From a virus: 42,155 nucleotides of DNA. Made by a program: the position numbers and the translations under genes. The stretch is taken from IMG/VR virus record IMGVR_UViG_3300042310_000739, positions 1 to 42,155 of that record. One strand, 5' to 3'. The notes under the pieces are model-generated. The model searched no databases. It had not been told where the DNA came from and was given only the letters and a program-made list of their open reading frames with translations. Shown here in pieces: positions 22,769 to 30,184 of the stretch (positions within the stretch are counted from its first letter, which is position 1; each line of letters begins with the position of its first letter).

Positions 22769-23467
22769 ATGGACTCTACTTTCTACATCATCGACCAAGA
22801 CGGACGCCTTGGCCGCGCCAACATCACCCGCGTGGATAATGCAGGCACACTACTCAAGAACATCGCCCGTGAGGCGCCGGTGGTTTTGCGGAATTTCCCC
22901 GACGAGGGGTATCACTTCAAAGCCAGCAGCACCGACTTGATTCTCGCCAAGAAGCTTAACTCGATCAAGCTCACCACGCATTTCGCTCCGATCACGCTGC
23001 CCGATGGCACTGCTCGCATTACGCCGGTGTTTTACGACAACGGCATGAGCATCGAGCAGAGCATGGACTTCACCCCGCCGTCGGGGCATGAGTTCTGGTT
23101 CTTCGTGCGCTTTGATCAACTGCAACAACCCAAAGACGAGTTCTTGGCTTGGCACATCCTAGACGACAACATTTACCGACCGCCTTTCTCCAACACCTAC
23201 GAAGATGGCCGCATCTGCATGGGGAATACCTATCAGCGCAACCTCCACCAAGGTAGCATCAGAGCCAAGTTCGACGCGGCCTTGGAGTGGTTCCAAGGGG
23301 CCAAGTCCAACTCCGACTTGCGACCCGACGCTCCGCCCATTCCGTTTCTGCTATGGGATCCCACCAGCATGGAGCAAGACAACCGAGGTTTTTCTCCAAC
23401 AAATGCCCGTAACTGGCTTCGCCCCCGCAGCTTATCTGGATACACCTTTGACGGATTTTTCTCATGA
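22769..23467 (+). CDS. E2-like ubiquitin-conjugating protein (PRTRC protein B-like)
   Basis: 232 residues. The block PPFSNTYEDGRICMG (Cys150) matches the E2 active-site neighbourhood, where a conserved Asn and G-x-I/V-C-L/M precede the catalytic Cys. Upstream, EFWFFVRFDQLQQPKDEFLA forms the central strands. The length and late position of the Cys fit PRTRC system protein B, which has been described as E2-like. The expected role is to accept the Ub-like protein from the E1 as a thioester. A palindrome hairpin lies upstream; the next gene overlaps by ATGA. Confidence 0.8.
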   Translation: MDSTFYIIDQDGRLGRANITRVDNAGTLLKNIAREAPVVLRNFPDEGYHFKASSTDLILAKKLNSIKLTTHFAPITLPDGTARITPVFYDNGMSIEQSMDFTPPSGHEFWFFVRFDQLQQPKDEFLAWHILDDNIYRPPFSNTYEDGRICMGNTYQRNLHQGSIRAKFDAALEWFQGAKSNSDLRPDAPPIPFLLWDPTSMEQDNRGFSPTNARNWLRPRSLSGYTFDGFFS

Positions 23468-23700
23468 GTAACTTATTTAACCGCCTAGAAGACGCTTACT
23501 GGGCCGCCGCCCCGTATTCCAGCCCGTGGGATGAGCGCGAACAAGCCGAGGAGTTCATCCACGAAATCGTCTCCGATTTCAGCCCAGCCGATATCATTGA
23601 ACTCAAAAAAGCATGGCAGGTGCGAAGCGCGCTGCCGCGCCCTAACGATGAAAATGAAAATGCCGTGAATGCCCTGCTATCAACTCTTGCCCACTTATGA
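23464..23700 (+). CDS. Small protein between E2-like and E1-like genes
   Basis: 78 residues, acidic and helical (DEREQAEEFIHEIVSDFSPA, then DIIELKKAWQVRSALP). It overlaps the E2 stop (ATGA) and ends 4 bp before the E1-like start, so it belongs to the cassette transcript. No family recognised. A partner or substrate of the system is possible. Confidence 0.7.
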   Translation: MSNLFNRLEDAYWAAAPYSSPWDEREQAEEFIHEIVSDFSPADIIELKKAWQVRSALPRPNDENENAVNALLSTLAHL

Positions 23701-23704
23701 ATTT

Positions 23705-24403
23705 ATGAAGACACACATTATTGGCTGCGGCGGCGTGGCCAGCTATTTTCTGCCGCCGTTTCTTAAAACATTGCGCTACGACGCCAATCACAAGCGCCGA
23801 CGCGCCGTGATCCTGCACGACGGCGACGCCTTGGAGGAGCGCAACTTGCAGCGGCAGAACTTCGCGCAATCCGCCATTCGCGCCAACAAAGCCGAGGCCC
23901 TCGCCTTGCAATTCGACTGGTATTCCACCTTGGAAGTCAGCCCGCGCTATATCGACGCCGCCTTCCGCGTGGATGAGTGCGATACCATTATTATCATGGC
24001 CGACAACCACCTGGCTCGCCGCCATGCACTGGATGCCGCCGACCGCGCGGCAGGCGTTCATGTTCTTTCTGCCGCCAACTCCACGATTGGCGCAGAGGCA
24101 TGGTGGTATGACGCCGATCGAGACAAAGACTCACCCCGCGACCCGCGCGTGCGCTGGCCGGAAATCTTGACCGATGAGAGCGGATCCCCCATCCATGCCG
24201 AGGGGTGCGCCTCGGAGTCCCGACTTCGCGATGTGCCACAAACTCCGATCGCCAATTTTATGGCGGCAAGCCACCTGCTGCTGCTCTGGAATTTCGTATT
24301 CAATGAGCGGCCCAAGCTCGACGCCAAGATGACCCGCGATTTCTGGCCGATCTCCTTCTCCAACACCGCCACCTCCACCGAGACTCTCCGCTACGCAGCG
24401 TGA
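23705..24403 (+). CDS. ThiF/E1-like adenylating enzyme (PRTRC ThiF family)
   Basis: 232 residues from ATG at 23705. A nucleotide-binding start IIGCGGVASYF (GxGGxx), then HDGDALEERNLQRQNF, the E1/MoeB/ThiF signature with the D, N and RQ that bind ATP and Mg. DTIIIMADNHLARRHAL follows, then NSTIGAEAW. Cys168 in EGCASESR, a short way before an N-x-M-A-A helix (IANFMAASHLLLLWNF), is the candidate thioester Cys, as in PRTRC ThiF proteins. It would adenylate the Ub-like C-terminus. Stop codon shares its A with palindrome copy 5. Confidence 0.88.
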   Translation: MKTHIIGCGGVASYFLPPFLKTLRYDANHKRRRAVILHDGDALEERNLQRQNFAQSAIRANKAEALALQFDWYSTLEVSPRYIDAAFRVDECDTIIIMADNHLARRHALDAADRAAGVHVLSAANSTIGAEAWWYDADRDKDSPRDPRVRWPEILTDESGSPIHAEGCASESRLRDVPQTPIANFMAASHLLLLWNFVFNERPKLDAKMTRDFWPISFSNTATSTETLRYAA

Positions 24404-24420
24404 GTCTTACGCATAAGACT
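24403..24420 (-). repeat. AGTCTTACGCATAAGACT palindrome, copy 5 (reverse orientation)
   Basis: Reverse complement of copies 3 and 4. Begins on the A of the E1-like TGA stop and ends 2 bp before the next ATG. Confidence 0.9.
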
Positions 24421-24422
24421 TT

Positions 24423-24986
24423 ATGAGCAATCCAATCGAAGCCCCGCGCCCCGAAGCGCCACCCTACACTTGGCCCAACCAAGACCTCAAGAACCTCGTG
24501 CAGCTCGCACCGATGTCCCCCTACACCCGAGCTTTGCTGCGCATCAAATTCAACCGCCCTGTCCCTGATGCCTGCACCACCTTCGAGCAGATCGAAGCGT
24601 GGCTCGCTACATTCCCCAAGGCCATTCAGCCCAAGCCGACTTCCCGAGACGAAGACTCTCCGTGGCGTCGGCGAGCTGCGGAAATAGCGCGCAGCGAATA
24701 TATCGCCGTGGAAGCCACAATGAGTGGATCGGAAACGCGATATGTTCCGTGGAGCAAATCGGGAACCATAGATGTGCCCCTTTCCGTATGGGAAAGCGGC
24801 CAGCGGGCCGTGGAAGAGTTTGTCGAATCGGAGCTGAACGACTTCGATTCCGATTATGACGAATATAACATAAATTACGGCGACTCCGACACCGATGATT
24901 TTACGATAGAAGATGATTTGGATGACCTTATGGAAGAAGCCGAAGCCGCCATCCGCGCGCGCGACGGCGTTGAAGACGAAGATTAA
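24423..24986 (+). CDS. Tandem paralog A of unknown function
   Basis: 187 residues. Residues about 4-62 (from IEAPRPEAPPYTWPNQDLKN to EQIEAWLAT) are identical to the next gene; the rest is only loosely similar, with shared anchors (SEYIAVEA/GEYLAIEA, VPLSVWE/VPLSIWE) and a very acidic end (DSDTDDFTIEDDLDDLMEEA). No known family. Position between E1-like and JAMM genes suggests a target or adaptor of the Ub-like system, but this is inference. Palindromes flank the gene on both sides. Confidence 0.75.
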   Translation: MSNPIEAPRPEAPPYTWPNQDLKNLVQLAPMSPYTRALLRIKFNRPVPDACTTFEQIEAWLATFPKAIQPKPTSRDEDSPWRRRAAEIARSEYIAVEATMSGSETRYVPWSKSGTIDVPLSVWESGQRAVEEFVESELNDFDSDYDEYNINYGDSDTDDFTIEDDLDDLMEEAEAAIRARDGVEDED

Positions 24987-25003
24987 GTCTTACGCATAAG
25001 ACT
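24986..25003 (-). repeat. AGTCTTACGCATAAGACT palindrome, copy 6
   Basis: Begins on the last A of the TAA stop of paralog A and lies 9 bp before paralog B. Confidence 0.9.
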
Positions 25004-25012
25004 CTTAAAAAA

Positions 25013-25561
25013 ATGAGCACAACAATCGAAGCCCCGCGCCCCGAAGCGCCACCCTACACTTGGCCCAACCAAGACTTGAAGAACCTCGTGCAGCTCGCAC
25101 CGATGTCCCCCTACACCCGAGCTTTGCTGCGCATCAAATTCAACCGCCCTGTTCCTGACGCCTGCACCACCTTTGAGCAGATCGAAGCATGGCTGGCGAC
25201 TTTGACGCCACCAAAAAGAACGCCCGCTCCGTATGTCGATCCATACGCCGAGCAACACTTACGCGAAACCCTAGAAATCGAACGCGGCGAATACCTGGCA
25301 ATCGAGGCCAACCAAGAAGGGTGGGATCTCCGGAAAGAGTTCTGGAGGAAACGCGAACAGATTAAAGTGCCGCTCAGCATTTGGGAGGAAGGGGAATGCG
25401 CCGTAATAGAATACGCCGAAGAATGGCTCAATAATTGCGATCAAGATGTTTATGACTCAGATTACGGAGGAGACGGCGACTCGGACGATATCTGGATACG
25501 AGATTTTGGCGACCTCATCCAAGAAGCCGAAGAGAAGATCGCAGAGCGAGACGAAGATTAA
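25013..25561 (+). CDS. Tandem paralog B of unknown function
   Basis: 182 residues, paralog of the preceding gene. The 59 shared N-terminal residues are identical, and all nine base differences over those codons are synonymous. The C-terminal part is divergent but of the same design (GEYLAIEANQEGWDLRKEFW, then VPLSIWEEGECAVIEY) with an acidic tail (YDSDYGGDGDSDD). Flanked by identical palindromes, which may have promoted the duplication. Confidence 0.75.
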   Translation: MSTTIEAPRPEAPPYTWPNQDLKNLVQLAPMSPYTRALLRIKFNRPVPDACTTFEQIEAWLATLTPPKRTPAPYVDPYAEQHLRETLEIERGEYLAIEANQEGWDLRKEFWRKREQIKVPLSIWEEGECAVIEYAEEWLNNCDQDVYDSDYGGDGDSDDIWIRDFGDLIQEAEEKIAERDED

Positions 25562-25578
25562 GTCTTACGCATAAGACT
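25561..25578 (-). repeat. AGTCTTACGCATAAGACT palindrome, copy 7
   Basis: Begins on the last A of the TAA stop of paralog B and ends 2 bp before the next ATG. Confidence 0.9.
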
Positions 25579-25580
25579 CA

Positions 25581-25838
25581 ATGAAAAATGCTTTTGTCTT
25601 TTTAATTTTCTTTGCCGCCTCCTTCTTTATCGGGGCAGCTCCGATTCTGTTAGTGATCGGGGTGATCTGGCTGCTTGCTTGCTGGCAAGCGAAGGATGGC
25701 CCAGACGACGGCGGCTCCGAAAGCTACACGCCCCCACCAACACCACCCACCCATCACTACACCCCGCCACCTCAACCACCCCGTTACCGCCGCACACGAT
25801 CTTCCCCTAGAACAAGAAACACAAGTCCCATAATATGA
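25581..25838 (+). CDS. Small membrane protein with Pro/His-rich tail
   Basis: 85 residues. Two adjacent hydrophobic stretches (AFVFLIFFAASFFIGAAPIL and LVIGVIWLLACW) are followed by an Asp/Gly linker and a tail rich in Pro, Thr, His and Arg (TPPPTPPTHHYTPPPQPP). Probably an inner-membrane anchor with a cytoplasmic or external Pro-rich tail. The stop overlaps the start of the JAMM gene. Could tether the system to the membrane; inference only. Confidence 0.7.
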   Translation: MKNAFVFLIFFAASFFIGAAPILLVIGVIWLLACWQAKDGPDDGGSESYTPPPTPPTHHYTPPPQPPRYRRTRSSPRTRNTSPII

Positions 25839-26899
25839 CTATACTCCAACACGACAAGAAGTTCTACGAGCTTCGCAACCTCGGCAATGGCTTTATCGGC
25901 CATGTGCCATCATCTGTCACGATCATCGACGGCGCGCCTGCCATGCGGTGGTCTGGTTCAAAAATCCCGCAAGCAGTCTGGCGAGAAATCGTCGGCTTCT
26001 TCCAATGGAGCCAAGAGGAAACCAAGTCCGAGACGCAAGTGCGCCTCCTGCTCAACGCCGATACCGGCGAGTTTAAAGCGTGGGCATTCCCACAAAAATA
26101 TGGCACTGGCATGACGGCCAAAGAACTCTCCGACCACGCAGATTACGAGCGCCAGCTCAACGAGCAGATGGCGGGCGGCAACTGGATCAAGTTTGGCACT
26201 GTCCACCACCATTGCTCCGTGGGCGCCTTTCAGTCTGGCACCGATTCCTCCGACGAAACAGAAATGGGCATCCACATCACACTCGGCAACATCGGAAGTC
26301 CGCGCCACTCCATCCACGGACGAGTCAGCCTCACCATCCCTGGCACACTCGCCCCCGACGGCGCACTCGCCACCAAAGCCTCGCACGCCTACTATCCCGC
26401 CGTGTTTTCCGACTGGTTCGACTCCCCCGAAATGCCGATCCCACTTTCCGAGAATTTGCGCGAGGAAATCACGAAGCACATCCTCTGCACTCCCGTAGAA
26501 AAACCAGAGTTCCCACCCGCTTGGGCTGAGAATTTGATCAAAGACATCCCTCTCGCCATCGCGGCAAACGCACCGCTTGGTCACTGGAAAAGCCAAAATC
26601 CAACTACCCTCGAATACTACGACGACGAATATCGCATCCGAGACGCAGAGGAATACCACAACCGAGCCCGCTATTACAATAGCTACCCCACCGCCAATTT
26701 AGATCAAGCGGACATTATTGTAGAAGAAGTCATGAAAAAAGAAGGACTCACCCAAGCCATGCTATATGGCATGATTGTCGCCGACCCTCACCTGCTTACA
26801 AAAGATGAACAAGATGTGATAGATTCACTTCAAGAACAACTAGATAAGGTCGGTGCCACATATCAAGACTACTTAGAAAATTGCGGTTATGTTGTTTGA
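25835..26899 (+). CDS. JAMM/JAB-domain metalloprotease (PRTRC protein A-like)
   Basis: 354 residues. GTVHHHCSVGAFQSGTD carries H124-x-H126-x7-S134-x2-D137, an exact match to the JAMM zinc motif; a Glu around 62-66 in QEETKSETQV is the candidate fourth catalytic residue, before the LLLNADTG strand. JAMM enzymes cut isopeptide or peptide bonds after Ub-like proteins. The C-terminal 170 residues are extra and unrecognised, ending in an acidic helical part (QDVIDSLQEQLDKV). With the Ub-like, E2-like and E1-like genes just upstream it completes a conjugation and removal set. Confidence 0.85.
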   Translation: MTILQHDKKFYELRNLGNGFIGHVPSSVTIIDGAPAMRWSGSKIPQAVWREIVGFFQWSQEETKSETQVRLLLNADTGEFKAWAFPQKYGTGMTAKELSDHADYERQLNEQMAGGNWIKFGTVHHHCSVGAFQSGTDSSDETEMGIHITLGNIGSPRHSIHGRVSLTIPGTLAPDGALATKASHAYYPAVFSDWFDSPEMPIPLSENLREEITKHILCTPVEKPEFPPAWAENLIKDIPLAIAANAPLGHWKSQNPTTLEYYDDEYRIRDAEEYHNRARYYNSYPTANLDQADIIVEEVMKKEGLTQAMLYGMIVADPHLLTKDEQDVIDSLQEQLDKVGATYQDYLENCGYVV

Positions 26900-27098
26900 A
26901 ATTTCCAGAGACGATCAAGAGCGGTTGCTGCGCATGGCGGCAGCCGCCGCCGCCAACTTGGCGGTGGAGGTGATCTTGGCTACCGAGCCCTTCAAATCCT
27001 CCCTCCCACCACGCCACCAAGTCATCGAACTTCCCGCGCCCAAGCCCGTGCGCAAGCGCAAGCCCAGCAAACGCAAAAAGCCAAATGTATCAGCCTAA
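26889..27098 (+). CDS. Small basic protein, unknown
   Basis: 69 residues, overlapping the JAMM gene by 11 bp. Helical Ala-rich start (RLLRMAAAAAANLAVEVIL) and a Lys/Arg/Pro tail (PVRKRKPSKRKKP), so possibly DNA- or RNA-binding. No family recognised. Confidence 0.65.
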   Translation: MLFEISRDDQERLLRMAAAAAANLAVEVILATEPFKSSLPPRHQVIELPAPKPVRKRKPSKRKKPNVSA

Positions 27099-27231
27099 AA
27101 CAAAAACGCCTTGCTCATGCAAGCGTGGAGTAGAACGCGATAACTGCCCTGCTTGCGAAGGCACGGGACGGCGAATCGACTTTGCGGCCATACGAGCACG
27201 CACCAATCCAACCAATAATGAAAAGCAGTAA
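27085..27231 (+). CDS. 48-aa DnaJ-type zinc-finger peptide
   Basis: 48 residues. CSCKRGVERDNCPACEGTG contains two Cys pairs with the CxxCxGxG flavour of DnaJ central zinc fingers. It overlaps both neighbours by 14 bp. Short phage zinc peptides like this are common; function unknown. Confidence 0.6.
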   Translation: MYQPKTKTPCSCKRGVERDNCPACEGTGRRIDFAAIRARTNPTNNEKQ

Positions 27232-28273
27232 TTTACTGCAGTCCTTGATGGCCGCCGCGAAAGCCCACGCCACGGCCCCAGGAGATTTCGAGCACGCTGC
27301 CGCGCATTTCAACGAAATGTTCCCGAAAGATGCCGAGTCTTACAAAAAGACTTCCATGCGCGAAAAAGTGGAGATGGTCGAGCAAGCCTTGCCGAAAGTC
27401 TTCTCTCAATACTACCCACGCAAATATGCCGCCGCAGGAGGCTACACTTCCCCAAAAATTCCCGCCGCAGCACTCACCGCTACACAAGTCGCCGCCGAGT
27501 CTTGCCATGCGTATTTTGGCTCCGCGCACAGCGACATCGACCCCGTGCTGAACAACATGGCCACCATGGGGCAAGCCCTTCGCGAGCACTGGATGCCTAT
27601 CTACTGGGTCGGGCGGGATCTCGCTCAATCCGCCCTTGCCACCGAGCCGCCAGAATCCCTCCGCCCGAGCGATCTGAGTATGCCGCTCGACGCCATTTTG
27701 TTCTTGCTCCCCGAAAAAACCCTCCTCACACCGACTGGCGCGGACGCGTCTTGGGTGACTATCTGCAAAGCGGAAACCCACAACGGACACAGCGCCCTCG
27801 CGATCGGAACTTCCTCGCTCGAAGACGATGTATCCTACACAGCCCACCTTAAACACGACGAAACATTATCTGCGCACGAAACTCGACCCACTGGCGAATT
27901 CCACCCCGTCGGAGGGAAGGTGGCCGAACTCAACTCCGAAGACACTGGGTTTTCCAGAAAAATGGTGCGGCTGGCAATCACCCTCGTGATGCTCATGACC
28001 GCCCGACCCGCCTTGGTGGAAACGCCCACCAAAGCCGGGCCGCCGCCTACAACTGGAAAGGCCGCCCGCAAGCTTGCCGCACCAAACTGGATCGGACGCA
28101 CCTACCGCAGCGCCCGCAGCGAATCCGCTGGCGGCACCCACGCCTCGCCTCATGTGCATTGGCGGCGCGGTCATTGGCGTCACCAAGCCCACGGCCCCAA
28201 ACTCTCCCTCCGCAAAGACCTCTGGATCGAACCCATGATCATCGGAGCAACCGCCGAAGCCATGGCCGCATGA
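27218..28273 (+). CDS. Unknown 351-aa protein with RRGHWR C-terminal motif (AcrVA2-like?)
   Basis: 351 residues from ATG at 27218. The C-terminal part reads ASPHVHWRRGHWRHQAHGP, then LWIEPMIIG. This motif, with a Trp-Ile-x-Pro partner some 20 residues later, occurs in a broad phage and plasmid protein group to which, as I recall, AcrVA2-type anti-CRISPR proteins are related; I cannot confirm it here. The N-terminal half is helical and the middle contains LDAILFLLPEKT. A palindrome-like piece (27336-27352) lies inside the coding region. Coupled by ATGA to the next gene. Confidence 0.75.
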   Translation: MKSSNLLQSLMAAAKAHATAPGDFEHAAAHFNEMFPKDAESYKKTSMREKVEMVEQALPKVFSQYYPRKYAAAGGYTSPKIPAAALTATQVAAESCHAYFGSAHSDIDPVLNNMATMGQALREHWMPIYWVGRDLAQSALATEPPESLRPSDLSMPLDAILFLLPEKTLLTPTGADASWVTICKAETHNGHSALAIGTSSLEDDVSYTAHLKHDETLSAHETRPTGEFHPVGGKVAELNSEDTGFSRKMVRLAITLVMLMTARPALVETPTKAGPPPTTGKAARKLAAPNWIGRTYRSARSESAGGTHASPHVHWRRGHWRHQAHGPKLSLRKDLWIEPMIIGATAEAMAA

Positions 28274-28566
28274 AAATCCACCCCCTGCTCGATGCGTTAA
28301 AAGCAATTCAAAACTTGGCCGAAAACACCTCAAAAGCATTCCCTAATGCCCCAGGAGCCAGCGATTGGAAGCAAGTTATTTTTATAGTGGGAGATGCCAT
28401 CGCCAAGCTCGAGCGCGACCAGCTCATCGCTGCCGAGCTTTTAGCCGCCTGCCAGAACGCCGCAAACATCTTAGCCGCGCTCGCCACTGGGCAGCTAACC
28501 GCCATTCAACGCGACAGCTCCGCGCTCTCACAGCTCCGCGCCGCCATCGCCAAAGCCTTGAAATGA
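28270..28566 (+). CDS. Small helical protein, unknown
   Basis: 98 residues, all helical: LLDALKAIQNLAENTSKAF, then QLIAAELLAACQNAANILAA and SALSQLRAAIAKALK. Start overlaps the previous stop (ATGA) and the stop overlaps the next start. The middle resembles phage proteins carrying an LLAACQNA motif; function unknown. Confidence 0.7.
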   Translation: MKIHPLLDALKAIQNLAENTSKAFPNAPGASDWKQVIFIVGDAIAKLERDQLIAAELLAACQNAANILAALATGQLTAIQRDSSALSQLRAAIAKALK

Positions 28567-28763
28567 AACAACCCGACCAAACAACCCAACTCAATGAAGA
28601 ACAAATCTTGGCAATCAAATGCGCCCACGCCGACCTCATTGGCGCGCTGCAAGCCTATGAAGCACTCGACATCCATGTTCATGACTGGAAAGCCCACACC
28701 CGCTCGATTGAAGAACTCGAACAAGCCTTTGATTTCATAGAACCCATGCTAGATAAAATATGA
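28563..28763 (+). CDS. Small helical protein, unknown
   Basis: 66 residues, helical (NEEQILAIKCAHADLIGALQ, then HTRSIEELEQAFDFIEPM). The pattern is that of small acidic phage proteins. Coupled by ATGA on both sides. Confidence 0.7.
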   Translation: MKQPDQTTQLNEEQILAIKCAHADLIGALQAYEALDIHVHDWKAHTRSIEELEQAFDFIEPMLDKI

Positions 28764-29176
28764 GCAAAGCCAGCACCCAACAATACGCCGAAGCCACAGA
28801 AATTTACGAAAAGGCAGGGCAATACGCCGTCTACGATTTTGCCGACGACATAGGGATCACCTCTTGGGCCTATTGCGAAGCCTGCGAAGATTCCACCCCT
28901 GACTGCTCCGACAATTCCTGCTTGGTCTGCGGATCACCAAAAAAACAACCGGCAGGGAAATTCAAAATCCAAATGGCTGCCCCTTTCGGGGAATGGGGCG
29001 ACCTCAAAGGATGCGACGATCACTCGAATTACGAAACAGAAACCTTCTCATCCATAGAAGAAGCACGCGCGACCATCGAAGAACTGCAAGGCGATCTTAG
29101 CGAATACAAAATCGATCTTAGCGAATACAGAATCGTCCCCGAATCACACCCTCAACACATTGATTTCTATGAATGA
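28760..29176 (+). CDS. Zinc-ribbon protein, unknown
   Basis: 138 residues. CEACEDSTPDCSDNSCLVCG carries four Cys in two pairs for zinc. The C-terminal half has a helix and a repeated LSEYKIDLSEYRI segment. It overlaps both neighbours. No family recognised. Confidence 0.7.
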   Translation: MSKASTQQYAEATEIYEKAGQYAVYDFADDIGITSWAYCEACEDSTPDCSDNSCLVCGSPKKQPAGKFKIQMAAPFGEWGDLKGCDDHSNYETETFSSIEEARATIEELQGDLSEYKIDLSEYRIVPESHPQHIDFYE

Positions 29177-29360
29177 AGATTACATTCGGTTTCCTTATTT
29201 TGTCGGCAGACCCATCCTTTCCTCCGAATACCGGATCGCTGAAAGCACCACCGGATTCGGCTGGGTGTGCGTGGAAAAATGGGACGGCGCAAAAGGAAAC
29301 TATACCCCCCTCACTTCTTTCCGCTCTTTAGAGCAAGCCATCGAATTTTGTAATTTATGA
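29169..29360 (+). CDS. Small protein, unknown
   Basis: 63 residues from ATG at 29169. Beta-rich start (YFVGRPILSSEYRIAEST) and a helical end (SFRSLEQAIEFCNL) that looks like the usual single-domain phage accessory fold. Overlaps its neighbours. Confidence 0.6.
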   Translation: MNEDYIRFPYFVGRPILSSEYRIAESTTGFGWVCVEKWDGAKGNYTPLTSFRSLEQAIEFCNL

Positions 29361-29590
29361 AAACAGACTGGGAGAAAAAAGCCAAAGCCTGCCTCGTAGG
29401 CAGGAAAATCACAGGAGTCCGCTGGATGGAACGAGACGAAGCCGACGACATGGGCTGGAGTCGGCGAGCCATCGTATTGCAACTCGACGACGGGAACCTC
29501 ATCTACCCGAGCATGGACGACGAAGGCAATGACGCAGGAGCCTTATTCACCAACGACCCGAAAAACCCCTGCTTCCCCGTATTTGACTAA
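29357..29590 (+). CDS. Small acidic protein, unknown
   Basis: 77 residues. KACLVGRKITGVRWMERDEA, then SRRAIVLQLDDGNLIYPSMD, is a beta-rich pattern resembling small phage proteins with an 'IVLQLDDG' strand. Start lies in TAATTTATGAA and overlaps the previous stop. Confidence 0.65.
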   Translation: MKTDWEKKAKACLVGRKITGVRWMERDEADDMGWSRRAIVLQLDDGNLIYPSMDDEGNDAGALFTNDPKNPCFPVFD

Positions 29591-29608
29591 AGTATTATGC
29601 ATAAGACT
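29591..29608 (+). repeat. Degenerate palindrome copy 8
   Basis: AGTATTATGCATAAGACT: one change in the left arm and TGCA in the loop. It follows a TAA stop at once, and the ATG inside it (29597) starts the next gene, so the element here forms the 5' end of a coding sequence. Confidence 0.75.
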
Positions 29609-29785
29609 TCGATAAAAATCACAGACGCCGACTACATCCTTGCCGAAGGCGCTGGCTGGTTTGAAGTCAAGGGCTTCGCCGTCCGCCTTCACAGCACAGA
29701 TGAAGGCGTCGCCGTAGATATTTACAAAAACAGCAGCGAGGACGAAGACTCCATCGCTTCCTGCTACGCATTCGATTCCGACTAA
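29597..29785 (+). CDS. Small protein starting inside palindrome copy 8
   Basis: 62 residues. ITDADYILAEGAGWFEVKGF, then AVRLHSTDEGVAVDIYKNSS is a beta-rich fold of the same flavour as other small proteins at 41685 and 29357. The first codons (MHKTS) come from the palindrome. Confidence 0.65.
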   Translation: MHKTSIKITDADYILAEGAGWFEVKGFAVRLHSTDEGVAVDIYKNSSEDEDSIASCYAFDSD

Positions 29786-29787
29786 TT

Positions 29788-30045
29788 ATGAAGACCTTTG
29801 TTTTTATCATTAGAGACACCATTCTTAAAACCGAGCACCGCATGGGCATAAAAGCCCCAACAGCTTCGGAAGCCCGCAAGGAAGTCATAAAGGCCTTAAG
29901 GCTCATCACCCGAAATTTTAATAAATATCGAGCGCATTACAGCATTCGACTTGATGCCCCAGATAACGCCGCGCGCCCAATAACCGAATTAACATCTAAA
30001 CAACATCATGGCAACAATACTCATATCCAAAGACACCAACCTTGA
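29788..30045 (+). CDS. Small basic protein, unknown
   Basis: 85 residues. KTFVFIIRDTILKTEHRMG, then APTASEARKEVIKALRLITR resembles small phage proteins in which an N-terminal strand pair is followed by an EARK helix; the same design is seen at 36156 and 38165. Overlaps the next gene by 38 bp. Confidence 0.6.
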   Translation: MKTFVFIIRDTILKTEHRMGIKAPTASEARKEVIKALRLITRNFNKYRAHYSIRLDAPDNAARPITELTSKQHHGNNTHIQRHQP

Positions 30046-30181
30046 ATGCGTGGAGTGCGGCCACACCGCTACCCCCGAAGAAATGAAGGCCGACACAATC
30101 CGCATGTATAAAACCCACAACGGCACACTCTGCGAGTGCTGCTACGACGATTACGAAGAAACTTACGGGGATGATGATTGA
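30008..30181 (+). CDS. 57-aa zinc-binding peptide
   Basis: 57 residues. CVECGHTA and CECC provide two Cys pairs; the tail is acidic (DDYEETYGDDD). It ends 3 bp before the next ATG. Confidence 0.6.
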   Translation: MATILISKDTNLECVECGHTATPEEMKADTIRMYKTHNGTLCECCYDDYEETYGDDD

Positions 30182-30184
30182 AAA

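Noticed and set aside
27336-27352. Ninth copy of the palindrome inside the 351-aa gene
   Set aside because: AGTCTTACAAAAAGACT has the arm words but a different loop and a broken left arm; probably a chance match within coding sequence.
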